A stretch of 37,581 nucleotides of DNA from NCBI GenBank assembly GCA_040758525.1, contig JBFLVQ010000015.1, positions 1 to 37,581 on the forward strand, given 5' to 3'. The DNA comes from JBFLVQ01 sp040758525 (GTDB lineage Bacteria; Acidobacteriota; Blastocatellia; Chloracidobacteriales; JADJPF01). Positions 27,260 through 35,477 of this stretch are shown piece by piece. Position numbers and translations under genes: made by a program. Numbering within the stretch: the stretch's first letter is position 1; the number at the start of each line of letters is the position of its first letter. Under the pieces are notes generated by a model. It was not told the origin of the DNA. It searched no databases and saw nothing but the letters and a program-made list of their open reading frames with translations.

Positions 27260-28255
27260 CTATTCATTAAACAACTTCTCAATTTGTACCAGTAGCGATG
27301 TCAATTTTTCCCGCTTGTGTTCATTCAAATTGTTAAAGTTTTTATTAATCAGATTGAAGAGCGAGCGAGACTGTTTTTTAATCCCAGTACTATCATCTTC
27401 CTCGTGTGTAGTAACAGAATTTAGTAATGCTTGTACACGAGCCTTCACCTCACGTACAGGGAGTTTTTCATTACGCACAGCGGTAAGCAATTTAGCGCGT
27501 GCTTTACGTGCCAGGTCAGCACTGCCCAAACGTTCTGCAGAAAGGCGGCCAATCTCGACCGCCTTGGTGTAATCTAGCCAACCCTCTTGTAAGGCAGTCT
27601 GTAGTTCTGTGGGTAGTTTACGTAGTGACAGCCTATGTGTAACAAAAGATGACCAGGAGGTAGTACCGATAGCGCGGAAGACCTCTTCGACGCAACCAGT
27701 CAAGGTAATATCTACGGCAGGGCCACGCCCTGTTTGTGCATTGCGCATAGCAAAAAGTAATCGTATTACACCTTCAGAGGGAACAGATTGATTATGATAA
27801 CTAGTAAAAGCTGGCAGTGCGGAAAGATTCTGTTCCAGCAATCTAAGGTAGCCTTCCATCTCTTCAAAAGGATTGAGATCACGACGTAGCAGATTCTCAA
27901 TGAGCGGTACTTGCGCAGCGATTTCTGGTGGTAGGTCGAGTTCGTAAACTGGTACAGAGGCACGGCCTGCTATCTGTGCTGCACGCCAGCGCCGTTCACC
28001 CGCCAATATTGTTCGTTGGCCTTGAGACTCTTTTGTGACCAGTAGGGGCTCAAGCACACCACAATATTTGATCGATTCGGCAAGTTGGTTCAGTTCCTCT
28101 ACATCGAAGTATTTACGTGGTTGAAAACGGTTAGGGATAAGCTGCGCGATGGGATAATGTGAGACTCCAGCTTCACTAAGCGCGACTGGATTACTGAAGA
28201 ATGCACTTACTTTGGCAAGCCTGGGGAGTTGCGTATTATCGTGTTTCCTGCCCAT
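27260..28255 (-). CDS. parB: ParB-family partition protein
   Basis: A 331-aa ParB. The N-terminal domain (about 35-135) has IPNRFQPRKYFD, LAGERRWRAAQ (the GERRxRA nucleotide-binding motif) and LIENLLRRDLNPFEE (the second conserved motif), which in known ParBs bind CTP and drive clamp loading. A central helix-turn-helix region (about 140-260) is less conserved and binds the centromere. The lysine-rich C-terminus (about 290-331) would be the dimerisation segment. Its start overlaps the end of parA by 20 bp, so translation is coupled. It should load at a centromere on this replicon and be moved by ParA. Confidence 0.92.
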   Translation of the reverse strand: MGRKHDNTQLPRLAKVSAFFSNPVALSEAGVSHYPIAQLIPNRFQPRKYFDVEELNQLAESIKYCGVLEPLLVTKESQGQRTILAGERRWRAAQIAGRASVPVYELDLPPEIAAQVPLIENLLRRDLNPFEEMEGYLRLLEQNLSALPAFTSYHNQSVPSEGVIRLLFAMRNAQTGRGPAVDITLTGCVEEVFRAIGTTSWSSFVTHRLSLRKLPTELQTALQEGWLDYTKAVEIGRLSAERLGSADLARKARAKLLTAVRNEKLPVREVKARVQALLNSVTTHEEDDSTGIKKQSRSLFNLINKNFNNLNEHKREKLTSLLVQIEKLFNE

Positions 28256-29000
28256 TTAGTACTGCCTCCACGATCTTTCTGATATCTGTAACAACTTCTG
28301 CTTTGGGATCATATATCTGAATTGGCACACCTTTAGTACTAGCGTCGGCACAGGCGATAGCACGACGCACAGGATCGAAAACACGTGTAACCTGACCAAG
28401 TTGGGTACGTATCTGTTCAGCAATCTTGGCATGTAGAGAGGTGCGTGAGTCAAACAGAGTAGGTACAACGCCAAGTACAGCCAGACGCTTATTAGCCTGT
28501 TTAGAGACTTTCATAATAGTGTCAAAGAGGCCATCTGTACCCATCCAGCTTTTAAACTCACACTGTATAGGGATCAACACTTCATGGGCGGCACATAGTG
28601 CATTAATGACCAGCATACCTAGAGAAGGAGGGCAGTCAATAAAGATAAGATCATATAGGTCTATGATAGGATTGAGCGCCTCTTTAAGGCGAAACTCACG
28701 TAGTAGGACAGTAGCCAGTTCGGCCTCGATCTCTGCCAGCTTAAGATTGGACGGTACCAATGAGAGGTTGAGTAGGTTAACGATCGGTAGTGGTGTATTG
28801 TGATCGCGCAGTGCATCATAGATAGTAGTCTGTTGTTCCCAAGGATCTAGACCTAAGAAGATAGTTAAAGATGCTTGTGGATCTAAATCGACCAGTAGCA
28901 CACGCTGGCCACGTAGCGCTAATTCATATCCTAAGTCGCGCACTAAAGTAGTCTTACCTACCCCGCCAGCTTGATTACAGATCGTGATAATTCTACTCAT
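28236..29000 (-). CDS. parA: ParA-family partition ATPase
   Basis: A 254-aa ParA/MinD-type ATPase. The P-loop reads NQAGGVGKTT: the usual ParA signature lysine before GGVGK is alanine (residue 11, checked in the DNA). Switch I (DLDPQASLT) and the Walker B region (DLIFIDCPPSLGML) are normal. Length is that of small (type Ib or chromosomal-like) ParAs without a long N-terminal DNA-binding domain; the separate HTH gene upstream may supply regulation. It lies 3 bp after the xre gene and overlaps parB, so the three form one operon. Start: ATG with CGGAG about 8 bp upstream. Confidence 0.94.
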   Translation of the reverse strand: MSRIITICNQAGGVGKTTLVRDLGYELALRGQRVLLVDLDPQASLTIFLGLDPWEQQTTIYDALRDHNTPLPIVNLLNLSLVPSNLKLAEIEAELATVLLREFRLKEALNPIIDLYDLIFIDCPPSLGMLVINALCAAHEVLIPIQCEFKSWMGTDGLFDTIMKVSKQANKRLAVLGVVPTLFDSRTSLHAKIAEQIRTQLGQVTRVFDPVRRAIACADASTKGVPIQIYDPKAEVVTDIRKIVEAVLNGQETR

Positions 29001-29003
29001 AGT

Positions 29004-29315
29004 TTACTCCGAACTCCGCTTGGCGCGGGTTGACTGTTGTGCTTTGGCGTGTTTACGCGAGCGTGCCGTGCGCTCGCGCACGCGACCAGCCGGCAGACTC
29101 TCTTGCGAATTTGGTATATGCTCAAGTAGGTCAGAAACCTGGCAGGCTAACACTTGACAGAGCCGATCTAGTACTCGCTTATCATAGCGTCGGCTCACAT
29201 CATGAAAGAAGTTATAGACAGCCGGGTAACTGAGCTTAGCATCTTTGGCAACACGATAGATACTGAGTCCTCGCTTTGCGGCTAACAGTTTGGCTTTATT
29301 AATGATCATGGCCAA
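29004..29315 (-). CDS. XRE-family DNA-binding protein, first gene of the par operon
   Basis: A 103-aa protein with a Cro/C1-type helix-turn-helix (about residues 7-65; KAKLLAAKRGLSIYRVAKDAKLSYPAVYNFFHDV, LCQVLACQVSDLLE) and a basic, disordered-looking tail (RVRERTARSRKHAKAQ). It is encoded immediately upstream of parA with a 3-bp gap, so it is the likely autorepressor of the partition operon. The AT-rich region 29316-29481 upstream holds small palindromes (ATTATATAAT at 29349, TTGTATACAA at 29428) that are candidate operators. Confidence 0.85.
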   Translation of the reverse strand: MAMIINKAKLLAAKRGLSIYRVAKDAKLSYPAVYNFFHDVSRRYDKRVLDRLCQVLACQVSDLLEHIPNSQESLPAGRVRERTARSRKHAKAQQSTRAKRSSE

Positions 29316-29481
29316 AACGATACCATAGGCCCATTACTGTAGCAATCTAATATTATATAATCGCTTGAATATATAACAGATTCATAGCACGATATAATGT
29401 ATTAAAATCTTTAATATATGACAAATATTGTATACAAGTCAGAGGCTGGTGCAAGTAGCTAGAGTTGTGTAGACTGGCAGC

Positions 29482-30084
29482 ATGAACGATCGTGAAATTA
29501 AAGAAAAATTTCTGCCACTACGCTGGCAGCGAGTGTCAGATATTCCTGACTTCCCTTTTGATAATTTTGCGGAGTTACAACAGGCATTATCAGCGCACCA
29601 TTATAGTTTAGGTATCGACTCATTAACAGCAGCACGGCTCTCGCCTACTTTTAGTTCATGGTTGGGCAATATATTGATCAAACTGCTTTCACTACTATTA
29701 TGTGCGTCGATAATAGCAGTCTTAACTGCAACGATCTGGCTGAGCAACTATTGGTTACTGTTAGGTGTGCCGATTGTTGCTGTGATGTTTGTTATCTCTA
29801 GCCCGACCATATCTGGACGGCAACTATTTTCCATAATAGGTGGGCTTGCCATCCTACTAGCGCTTGATTGTTGGTTACGAGATCTTAGTATTGCTGCCTG
29901 TCTGTTCGGTATGGCTGGCTATACCTTTGTTGCTGTACGGTTGGCCAACTATATTACTCGTACTAGCCTATGTGAGGCGATTGCCGCCGACGAATCGATC
30001 TTCCTTTATATGTTTGAGCGTGCCAGTTGTACGATACGTGACAATAAGACCGGCAGAGTATATCAGAGCCCGCCTAATGGATAG
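29482..30084 (+). CDS. Unknown four-helix membrane protein
   Basis: I do not recognise a family. The 200-aa product has a hydrophilic N-terminus (about 1-65, RWQRVSDIPDFPFDNFAE), four closely packed hydrophobic segments (about 68-155: LLSLLLCASIIAVLTATIW, WLLLGVPIVAVMFVI, LFSIIGGLAILLAL, AACLFGMAGYTFVAV) and a short polar tail with two cysteines. Both ends are probably cytoplasmic. It is transcribed divergently from the xre-parA-parB operon and lies upstream of the ferredoxin gene. No good SD is seen before the ATG, so the start is uncertain. Confidence 0.6.
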   Translation: MNDREIKEKFLPLRWQRVSDIPDFPFDNFAELQQALSAHHYSLGIDSLTAARLSPTFSSWLGNILIKLLSLLLCASIIAVLTATIWLSNYWLLLGVPIVAVMFVISSPTISGRQLFSIIGGLAILLALDCWLRDLSIAACLFGMAGYTFVAVRLANYITRTSLCEAIAADESIFLYMFERASCTIRDNKTGRVYQSPPNG

Positions 30085-30226
30085 GGTCAAGCTCCAGATA
30101 GTTCGAAACCTAATTGACCTGTTGATCGAATTCTTTGATAATCATCAAGCTTAATTTTTATTACAGGCTATAGAGGTTCACAATATTGAACAGAACAACT
30201 ACAATAGCCCCAGAGATGTAGTTTAC

Positions 30227-30246
30227 AATTCTTGCAAGCAAGAATT
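30227..30246. promoter_or_regulatory. Palindrome in the ferredoxin leader
   Basis: AATTCTTGC-AA-GCAAGAATT is a perfect inverted repeat (9-bp arms, 2-bp centre) that ends 17 bp before the SD of the ferredoxin gene. Position and symmetry fit an operator for a dimeric regulator; as RNA, the 2-nt loop would be poor. Confidence 0.5.
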
Positions 30247-30273
30247 TATCGGCGCTTAAGGCCAGGAGAAGAT

Positions 30274-30615
30274 ATGTCGCAAGTATTGGTGAAACAAGAG
30301 CCCATGTCTCGTGGAATGACAGGGCCGCGTAAGAAGAAACCGAAACAGTTGGCATTTATTTCCGAGCGTTGCACTGGTTGTGCCGGCTCGCCAGTTTGTG
30401 TGGGATACTGTCCGATCGATGCTTGTATGTATTGGACAGATGATGAAGAGCACCCACCTTTTGGTATGATTCGTGTTGATCCTAATCTCTGCATAGGTTG
30501 TAAAAAATGCACTACTCAAGGCCCAGATGGCACATTTCTAGATGGTTGTCCCTGGGATGCGATCGAAATGATCGATGTAGAGATCTGGGAAGCTGAACAT
30601 GGACCGATAAGCTAG
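30274..30615 (+). CDS. 2x[4Fe-4S] ferredoxin
   Basis: A 113-aa soluble iron-sulfur protein. Cluster motifs are C-x2-C-x5-C-x3-C-P (ERCTGCAGSPVCVGYCP) and C-x2-C-x2-C-x10-C-P (NLCIGCKKCTTQ...DGCPWDA), giving eight cysteines in a ferredoxin fold with lengthened spacings and a central insertion (YWTDDEEHPPFG). The N-terminal 30 residues are basic (RGMTGPRKKKPKQ). An in-frame ATG exists at 30232, but AGGAGAA at 30264-30270 sits just before the ATG at 30274, so I took the latter. It should carry low-potential electrons; in a phototroph the partner could be a type 1 reaction centre or a reductase, but nothing here proves it. Confidence 0.88.
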   Translation: MSQVLVKQEPMSRGMTGPRKKKPKQLAFISERCTGCAGSPVCVGYCPIDACMYWTDDEEHPPFGMIRVDPNLCIGCKKCTTQGPDGTFLDGCPWDAIEMIDVEIWEAEHGPIS

Positions 30616-30664
30616 TATTGGTAAACGACGCATTTTAACGGCAGACAGCTTTTTTGACCTTCTC

Positions 30665-30684
30665 ACCCTGACTGAAGTCAAGGG
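30665..30684 (-). repeat. IS605/IS1341-type end hairpin
   Basis: On the minus strand, GAATCCCTTGACTTCAGTCA and the following GGGTGAGAAGGTCAA contain a small stem (CCCTGACT with one bulged T, paired to AGTCAGGG). It lies beyond the tnpB coding remnant. Such a hairpin followed by GAAGGTCAA is usual for the transposon right end, which in active elements is also the 3' end of the TnpB guide RNA scaffold. Confidence 0.55.
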
Positions 30685-30707
30685 ATTCCTTTGTGTGGCT
30701 ACCAAGA

Positions 30708-31570
30708 TCAAGCCGTTACCGACACAAAAGAATGTGGCAACCTCTTAGCAGAGGATTCCACCGGTTCACCCTTCAACAGCCTAGCCAACGCCAAGCCTAC
30801 GGGCGTACAGACGGGTAGCCCACCCGCCTGCAAGAATTTTTCTACCCCTCTTGCTAGGATATTGATTGCAGCATTCTTGTCTCTGTGCAGTACTAATCTA
30901 CAGTATGGACATCTATGCCAGCGCATACCTAGTCCCTTGGGTACTTTCTTGCCGCAACCACTGCAATTTTGCGATGTAGAGTTTGGGTTTACGTTCACTG
31001 CCAGCTTATTAGCATCTGCCGCTTTATAGTCCAGCATATCAAAGAACATTCCCCATCCTACATCACTGATACTTTTAGCTAGCTGATGGTTGTGCACCAT
31101 CCCTTTAATGTTGAGATTTTCATAGAAGATTATAGATCATTATTGTTAACTAGCTTTCTCGATTGCTTATGAGCAAAATCCTTGCGCTGATTCTTAATCT
31201 TGCTATGGATGCGCGCCACCTTTTTCTTAGCTCGCTGCCAATGTCCAGACCCTTTCTTTTTGCGTGATAACTGCTGTTGTGCTTTCTTGAGCTTGTTCTC
31301 AGACTTTCTTAAGTGTTTGGGGTCGAGATATACGCACTTTCATTGTGCCAATCTTAGACAACCATAGCTTATTGCCAGTCAGTTCCCAGCCTTTTTTTGG
31401 TCAGCTTGTTGGTAATAGTTAATCGAGATGCCAGCAAGTTTGTAGGCTTGTTTTCTTTCGCCCAATCCAGCATTGTAGAGTTCTCGACAAAGCTCCAAGG
31501 TAGTGACAAGCTTTTGTTCAATGGCTGGAGATAGTTCAATACGAAACTTGAAGGCTCTCTTCATACTCAA
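30708..31570 (-). pseudogene. tnpB: Decayed tnpB (OrfB) of an IS605-family element
   Basis: Three pieces of one TnpB can be read on the minus strand. An N-terminal helix-turn-helix piece (31570-31379: KRAFKFRIELSPAIEQKL, LCRELYNAGLGERKQAY) ends at a stop. A middle piece in another frame contains LTGNKLWLSKIGTMKVRIS and then KSENKLKKAQQQLSRKKKGSG. A C-terminal piece (31100-30708) contains GMVHNHQLAKSI and the zinc ribbon CSGCGKK...CPYC followed by HRDKNAAINILARG. Compared with a full TnpB of about 400 aa, large blocks are missing, including the first RuvC motif, and there is at least one frameshift near 31110. It cannot make an active nuclease. No tnpA is present. Confidence 0.85.
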
Positions 31571-31780
31571 ACTATACCATTGTTAGTAATACTATCCCAT
31601 GAAATTGCCTGTATTTATGCGGCTATTATCACGCTTTCGCGCGATACGATTTTTCATCTCCGCAATCAATTGCCGGGTTTTCAAATCGCTTTTCCTATAA
31701 AATAGAGGTCTGTTCTGTTCACGCTTTGTTGATAATGTTAGAGTTATATTTTCATCAGAGTTTGTGAAATGAGGGAACGG

Positions 31781-32653
31781 ATGTCGCAAGAGAACGAATT
31801 GCCAACTATATTAGAGAGCGTAAGGACGGCTGAGGGCGTCAGCTTTGAGTTGCGCAGGGAGCCCCTGGGCGTGGTTGAGTTGCCAGGAATAGAAGATGTG
31901 GTCATTGGCATTCATGTGGGTGCGCCATCAAAACTTGTATGTTGGCGAGACGGCAGACGTTTCAGTGGGACGGCCGTACATGGAGACATTGATATCATTC
32001 CTACGCATATGCCTATGCGGTGGGAGATGAAAGACGAGAATGATACAACACTTATCCTAAGCCTGCCGCAGACACTGCTGCGCACTGTTGTGGATGAATC
32101 TGAACTGGGTGTAGCCCAGGTGGAGATTCGTAACCGGTTTCAAATTCGCGATACTGAGCTAGAAACACTTAGCTGGGCAATAAAACGTGAGATGGAGTTA
32201 GGATATCCATCGGGACGCCTTTATCTGGATGGACTGACACTAGCGATTGCTTCACGGTTGGTGACACAGCACAGCTCCATTACAAAGCGAATGGAGGAAT
32301 GTAACCAGGGTCTAGATGGGCGCAGGCTGAAGCAGGTGTTATCATTCATTGAAGATCAACTTGCAGAGGATCTATCACTGGAAAAGATTGCTGCAGTTGT
32401 AGGGATAAGTGCTTCACATCTAAAGACGCTCTTCCGTATATCGATGGGGGTACCGGTACACCAGTATGTAATTCAGCGCCGGGTGGAGCGTGCCAAGATG
32501 CTACTGATGCAGAATGAGATGTCAATAGCAGAGATAGCACTGGCGGTAGGCTTTGCCCACCAAAGCCATATGGCGCGACATATGCGACGTGTATTGGGCG
32601 TACCGCCGCGCGCGATGAAGCGCCTGTTGGCAGAAGTTTCCGTCTCTCGCTAA
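31781..32653 (+). CDS. AraC-family transcriptional regulator
   Basis: A 290-aa regulator with an N-terminal cupin-like ligand domain (about 1-175; GIHVGAPSKLVCWRDGRRFSG, HGDIDIIPTHMPMRW) and a C-terminal double helix-turn-helix (about 185-285; LKQVLSFIEDQLAEDLSLEKIAAVVGIS, then SIAEIALAVGFAHQSHMARHMRRVLGVPP). GAGGGA at 31771-31776 precedes the ATG at 31781, which I prefer to the in-frame ATG at 31769, which lacks an SD. It is followed on the same strand by the hydrolase gene after about 120 bp and probably controls it; the effector is unknown. Confidence 0.92.
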   Translation: MSQENELPTILESVRTAEGVSFELRREPLGVVELPGIEDVVIGIHVGAPSKLVCWRDGRRFSGTAVHGDIDIIPTHMPMRWEMKDENDTTLILSLPQTLLRTVVDESELGVAQVEIRNRFQIRDTELETLSWAIKREMELGYPSGRLYLDGLTLAIASRLVTQHSSITKRMEECNQGLDGRRLKQVLSFIEDQLAEDLSLEKIAAVVGISASHLKTLFRISMGVPVHQYVIQRRVERAKMLLMQNEMSIAEIALAVGFAHQSHMARHMRRVLGVPPRAMKRLLAEVSVSR

Positions 32654-32772
32654 TTTTTCCCACCGATTGTGCTCTAAAGCATCTGAACGTGTGCGCAAAC
32701 TGAGGCGACCTGAAATTATACTACCTGCGTCGGACACAAGGATTTTCTAAAAATTTCTTGAGAGGATGTGGC

Positions 32773-33735
32773 ATGAGACGCAGAGATTTTCTCAGAGTTT
32801 CTTCAGCGATGATGGCAGCAATGGTATTGAATCCGCACGGATTTGCCAAGCAGCCAGAGCAGATTAATCAAGCATGGTATCGCCGATCGCGACGTTTCGT
32901 TAAACTACCGGTGAGTCGAGTAGCATATGTAGAGCATGGTCGTGGGCCAGCAGCACTGTTTGTGCACGGTTATCCGTTGAATGGATTTCAGTGGCGTGGA
33001 GCACTTGAGAGGTTGCAGGCACACCGTAGATGTATTGCCCCAGACTTGATGGGCATGGGTTTTACAGAAACACCACAGGGACAGACGATCTCATCTGCCA
33101 CTCAGGCGACTATGTTGGCGATGCTGTTGGATGCGCTGCGCATCGATACCGTGGATCTGGTGGCAAACGATAGCGGCGGTATAGCGGCGCAGCTTTTTCT
33201 CGCGAAATATCCCCAGCGTGTACGAACGCTACTGCTAACCAACTGCGATGTAGATGAAAACAGCCCGCCATCTGATCTCCTACCAGCCATTGAGCAGGCG
33301 AAGAAAGGCACCTTTGTGGACCAGTTCATCGTCCCGCAATTGAATAATAAAAATCTTGCACGGGAAGCTAATGGAATGGGTGGGCAGGCGTATACAAATC
33401 CAGCAAACCTTACCGATGATCTAATCGAAGCCTACCTTCGCCCGCTTGTCAAAACTCCCCTCAAAAAGGCGCAGGTGAACCAGTATTTGGTTTCGATGGA
33501 AACGAATTTACTGGTGGCAATTCGCAAAGAGCTACGTCAATGGAAGGGACCCGCACGAATGGTATGGGGATTAAAAGATATACTCTTCGGAGTAGAGTGG
33601 GCAGAGTGGCTGGACCGCACGCTGCCAGGTTCACGTGGTGTGCGACGAGTGGAAGGAGCAAAGCTATTTTTCCCTGAAGAGATGCCAGATCTAATCGCTG
33701 AAGAAGCGACAAGACTGTGGGGTGTTCAACCATAG
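32773..33735 (+). CDS. Tat-exported alpha/beta hydrolase (epoxide hydrolase/dehalogenase-like)
   Basis: A 320-aa protein beginning MRRRDFLRVSSAMMAA, a twin-arginine signal. The alpha/beta-hydrolase core follows: oxyanion-hole HGYPLNGFQW, DLMGMGFTETP, and a nucleophile elbow VANDSGGIAAQLF, where Asp (as in HDWGG of epoxide hydrolases and haloalkane dehalogenases) rather than Ser is in the nucleophile position. WGLKDILFG supplies a late acidic residue; a clear catalytic His near the end is not obvious (the region reads RRVEGAKLFFPEE), which is odd. A TTG 15 bp upstream is possible, but GAGAGGA lies well placed for the ATG at 32773. Substrate unknown; probably under control of the AraC gene just upstream. 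Confidence 0.82.
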   Translation: MRRRDFLRVSSAMMAAMVLNPHGFAKQPEQINQAWYRRSRRFVKLPVSRVAYVEHGRGPAALFVHGYPLNGFQWRGALERLQAHRRCIAPDLMGMGFTETPQGQTISSATQATMLAMLLDALRIDTVDLVANDSGGIAAQLFLAKYPQRVRTLLLTNCDVDENSPPSDLLPAIEQAKKGTFVDQFIVPQLNNKNLAREANGMGGQAYTNPANLTDDLIEAYLRPLVKTPLKKAQVNQYLVSMETNLLVAIRKELRQWKGPARMVWGLKDILFGVEWAEWLDRTLPGSRGVRRVEGAKLFFPEEMPDLIAEEATRLWGVQP

Positions 33736-33835
33736 ATATAGAAAAGTTATGCAACGATTTGCTGTTATGCTATACACAACGTAACTGCAGATCGTTGTCA
33801 TATCAAAATAGAAGACCTGAAATTCCAAAGTGCCG

Positions 33836-34372
33836 TTAAAAACCTCTGTTTTCCTCTGTACTAAGGTGCACAGCCTTTGTGTCTACGACCTTAATACCTA
33901 CATTGGCGAAAGTTTCTATTTTATCTCTGTTGTTGGTTAACAAGACTATCGATCTGACTTTTAAATCCTCTAGTATTTCTGCGGCTCTTTGATAATTTCT
34001 CGCGTCTGCCTGAAAACCTAACCGTAGATATGCTTCAGTCTGTGATAATCCTGTCGCTTTCAAATTGGCGCTATGTAATAACGCCAGGTGGCCATTGCTC
34101 TTACCTTCTTGATCTAACCATATAATAACCCCTTGCTGATTGTTCTCAATTAAAGCTTGAGATATTTCCATCTGCTCTCGGCAATCACATTCTATACTGT
34201 TAAAAACATGAGCAGATATACAGGATGAATGTACACGACATAGAACATTATCAGAATTTTCTACATCACCCATAACCAAAGCTATAGACTCTTTTTGGCC
34301 ATCATAGTAGAGCATTTCCAAAAAAGTGCCAAATTTGGTCTTTAAGTGGCGTTGTCCTAAACGAATTATCAC
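33836..34372 (-). CDS. Divergent GTP cyclohydrolase II-like protein
   Basis: A 178-aa protein aligning over its length with RibA. Zinc-site cysteines are kept (RVHSSC and ECDCREQ), as are the D-x-R pair (GFQADARNY) and LLTNNRDKIETFANVGI. The usual QEGRGIGL loop is QEGKSNGHL, and the position of the catalytic Tyr of Escherichia coli RibA (IRAY) appears to hold Ala by ungapped alignment. The reaction may therefore differ from riboflavin-pathway GTP cyclohydrolase II. Start GTG: an in-frame TAG directly precedes it. It stands alone, with no other rib genes around, which suggests a specialised rather than housekeeping role. Confidence 0.78.
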   Translation of the reverse strand: MIIRLGQRHLKTKFGTFLEMLYYDGQKESIALVMGDVENSDNVLCRVHSSCISAHVFNSIECDCREQMEISQALIENNQQGVIIWLDQEGKSNGHLALLHSANLKATGLSQTEAYLRLGFQADARNYQRAAEILEDLKVRSIVLLTNNRDKIETFANVGIKVVDTKAVHLSTEENRGF

Positions 34373-34574
34373 TACGCTTTATGCTCCTCTGTTAGAAAAT
34401 AGATTGTCTTATAGACGATCAGCGATTTTATAACGTTTGAGCTATTTGGTAAAACCTCTTATTTACAACTCTATTTTGAAGAAAAAGAGACAGCCTAGAA
34501 TAAATTGGTCTATGTCTATTTTCAGAAATTGGCTATTGAATGGGTGCCGATATTATCGATAATTTTGAGCTACT

Positions 34575-35216
34575 ATGAAGAAAATAATTTTGTTTACCAC
34601 CTTTAGTGTAGCTTTGTTACTTACAATGTCTAATGTTGGATATGGTCAAAAAGTGGATATGAATATGGTTATGAAGAATAATGATAAATTGGCTATACCG
34701 AAGTTAGACTTTGATGCCAATGGTGAATTAGCCATTACTGCATCAGCGACATCTTCACAAAATGATTTTGATTTTCTCGTTGGCAAATGGAAGTTGCACC
34801 ACAAAAAGCTTAAATCTCGGCTGAATAATTGTAATGAATGGGATGAATTTGAGACCACAGTTGAAGACTTCAGAATTCTCGAAGGTTTGGGCCATATGGA
34901 TGTCGGTCATGCTACTTTTAATGGAAAACCTTGGGAAGGCAGAACGCTAAGGCTTTTTAATCCAAAAACCAGATTGTGGAGTTTATATTGGGTTGCTAGC
35001 GATGTTGGTGTTTTGGACCCCCCTGTAGTTGGTTCGTTTGAAAATGGTATCGGACATTTTTTTACCAAAGATGTTTTCAATGGAAAGAAAATAATAATGA
35101 TGTTTCGTTGGAATGTCAGAGATAAAGAGCGTCCTATATGGAGTCAAGCTTTTTCACCTGATAATGGCAAAACCTGGGAATGGAATTGGCATAACTTGTC
35201 GGAGAGAATCGAATAG
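34575..35216 (+). CDS. Secreted DUF1579-like protein
   Basis: A 213-aa protein with a clear signal peptide (MKKIILFTTFSVALLLTMS, cleavage near VGYGQ). The mature part has NDFDFLVGKWKLHHKKL, GHMDVGHATFNGKPWEGRTLRLFNPKTRLW and PDNGKTWEWNWHN, the repeated beta-strand pattern of DUF1579/lipocalin-like domains of unknown function. It probably acts in the periplasm. Base composition and codon use look more AT-rich than in the bch or par genes, hinting at a separate origin for 33.8-37.5 kb. Confidence 0.72.
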   Translation: MKKIILFTTFSVALLLTMSNVGYGQKVDMNMVMKNNDKLAIPKLDFDANGELAITASATSSQNDFDFLVGKWKLHHKKLKSRLNNCNEWDEFETTVEDFRILEGLGHMDVGHATFNGKPWEGRTLRLFNPKTRLWSLYWVASDVGVLDPPVVGSFENGIGHFFTKDVFNGKKIIMMFRWNVRDKERPIWSQAFSPDNGKTWEWNWHNLSERIE

Positions 35217-35385
35217 TTTGTACTAGTCAAGGTTTAATCTAAGACAAATAAAAGAGAATAAGCAGCCTGATCATATTTCTATTTTCTACTGTTAAATAGA
35301 TTTCTCCAAAACCGGCTAAGCTGTTTTTACGCTCTATTTGATCTGTTTTTCGTCGAATGTCGTGTCGCTGGGAACCCGCCTGCCA

Positions 35386-35417
35386 GGTAAATTTAGTTTA
35401 CCGTGTGATTGCACGGT
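35386..35417. promoter_or_regulatory. Tandem overlapping hairpins upstream of the PD40 gene
   Basis: GGTAAA-TTTAG-TTTACC (35386-35402) and ACCGTG-TGATTG-CACGGT (35400-35417) share three bases, so they would be mutually exclusive. They lie 60-90 bp before the start of the following gene and could be a regulatory leader or operators. No known riboswitch is recognised. Confidence 0.35.
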
Positions 35418-35477
35418 TGCTTTATCTCGAAAGCCGTTTGAAACGAAGTCGGTTACTGTTTAAGGAATGGATTATCT

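Noticed and set aside
31592..31789. 65-aa minus-strand ORF between the tnpB remnant and the AraC gene
   Set aside because: No recognisable domain, it overlaps the start of the AraC gene on the other strand, and there is no SD; probably chance.
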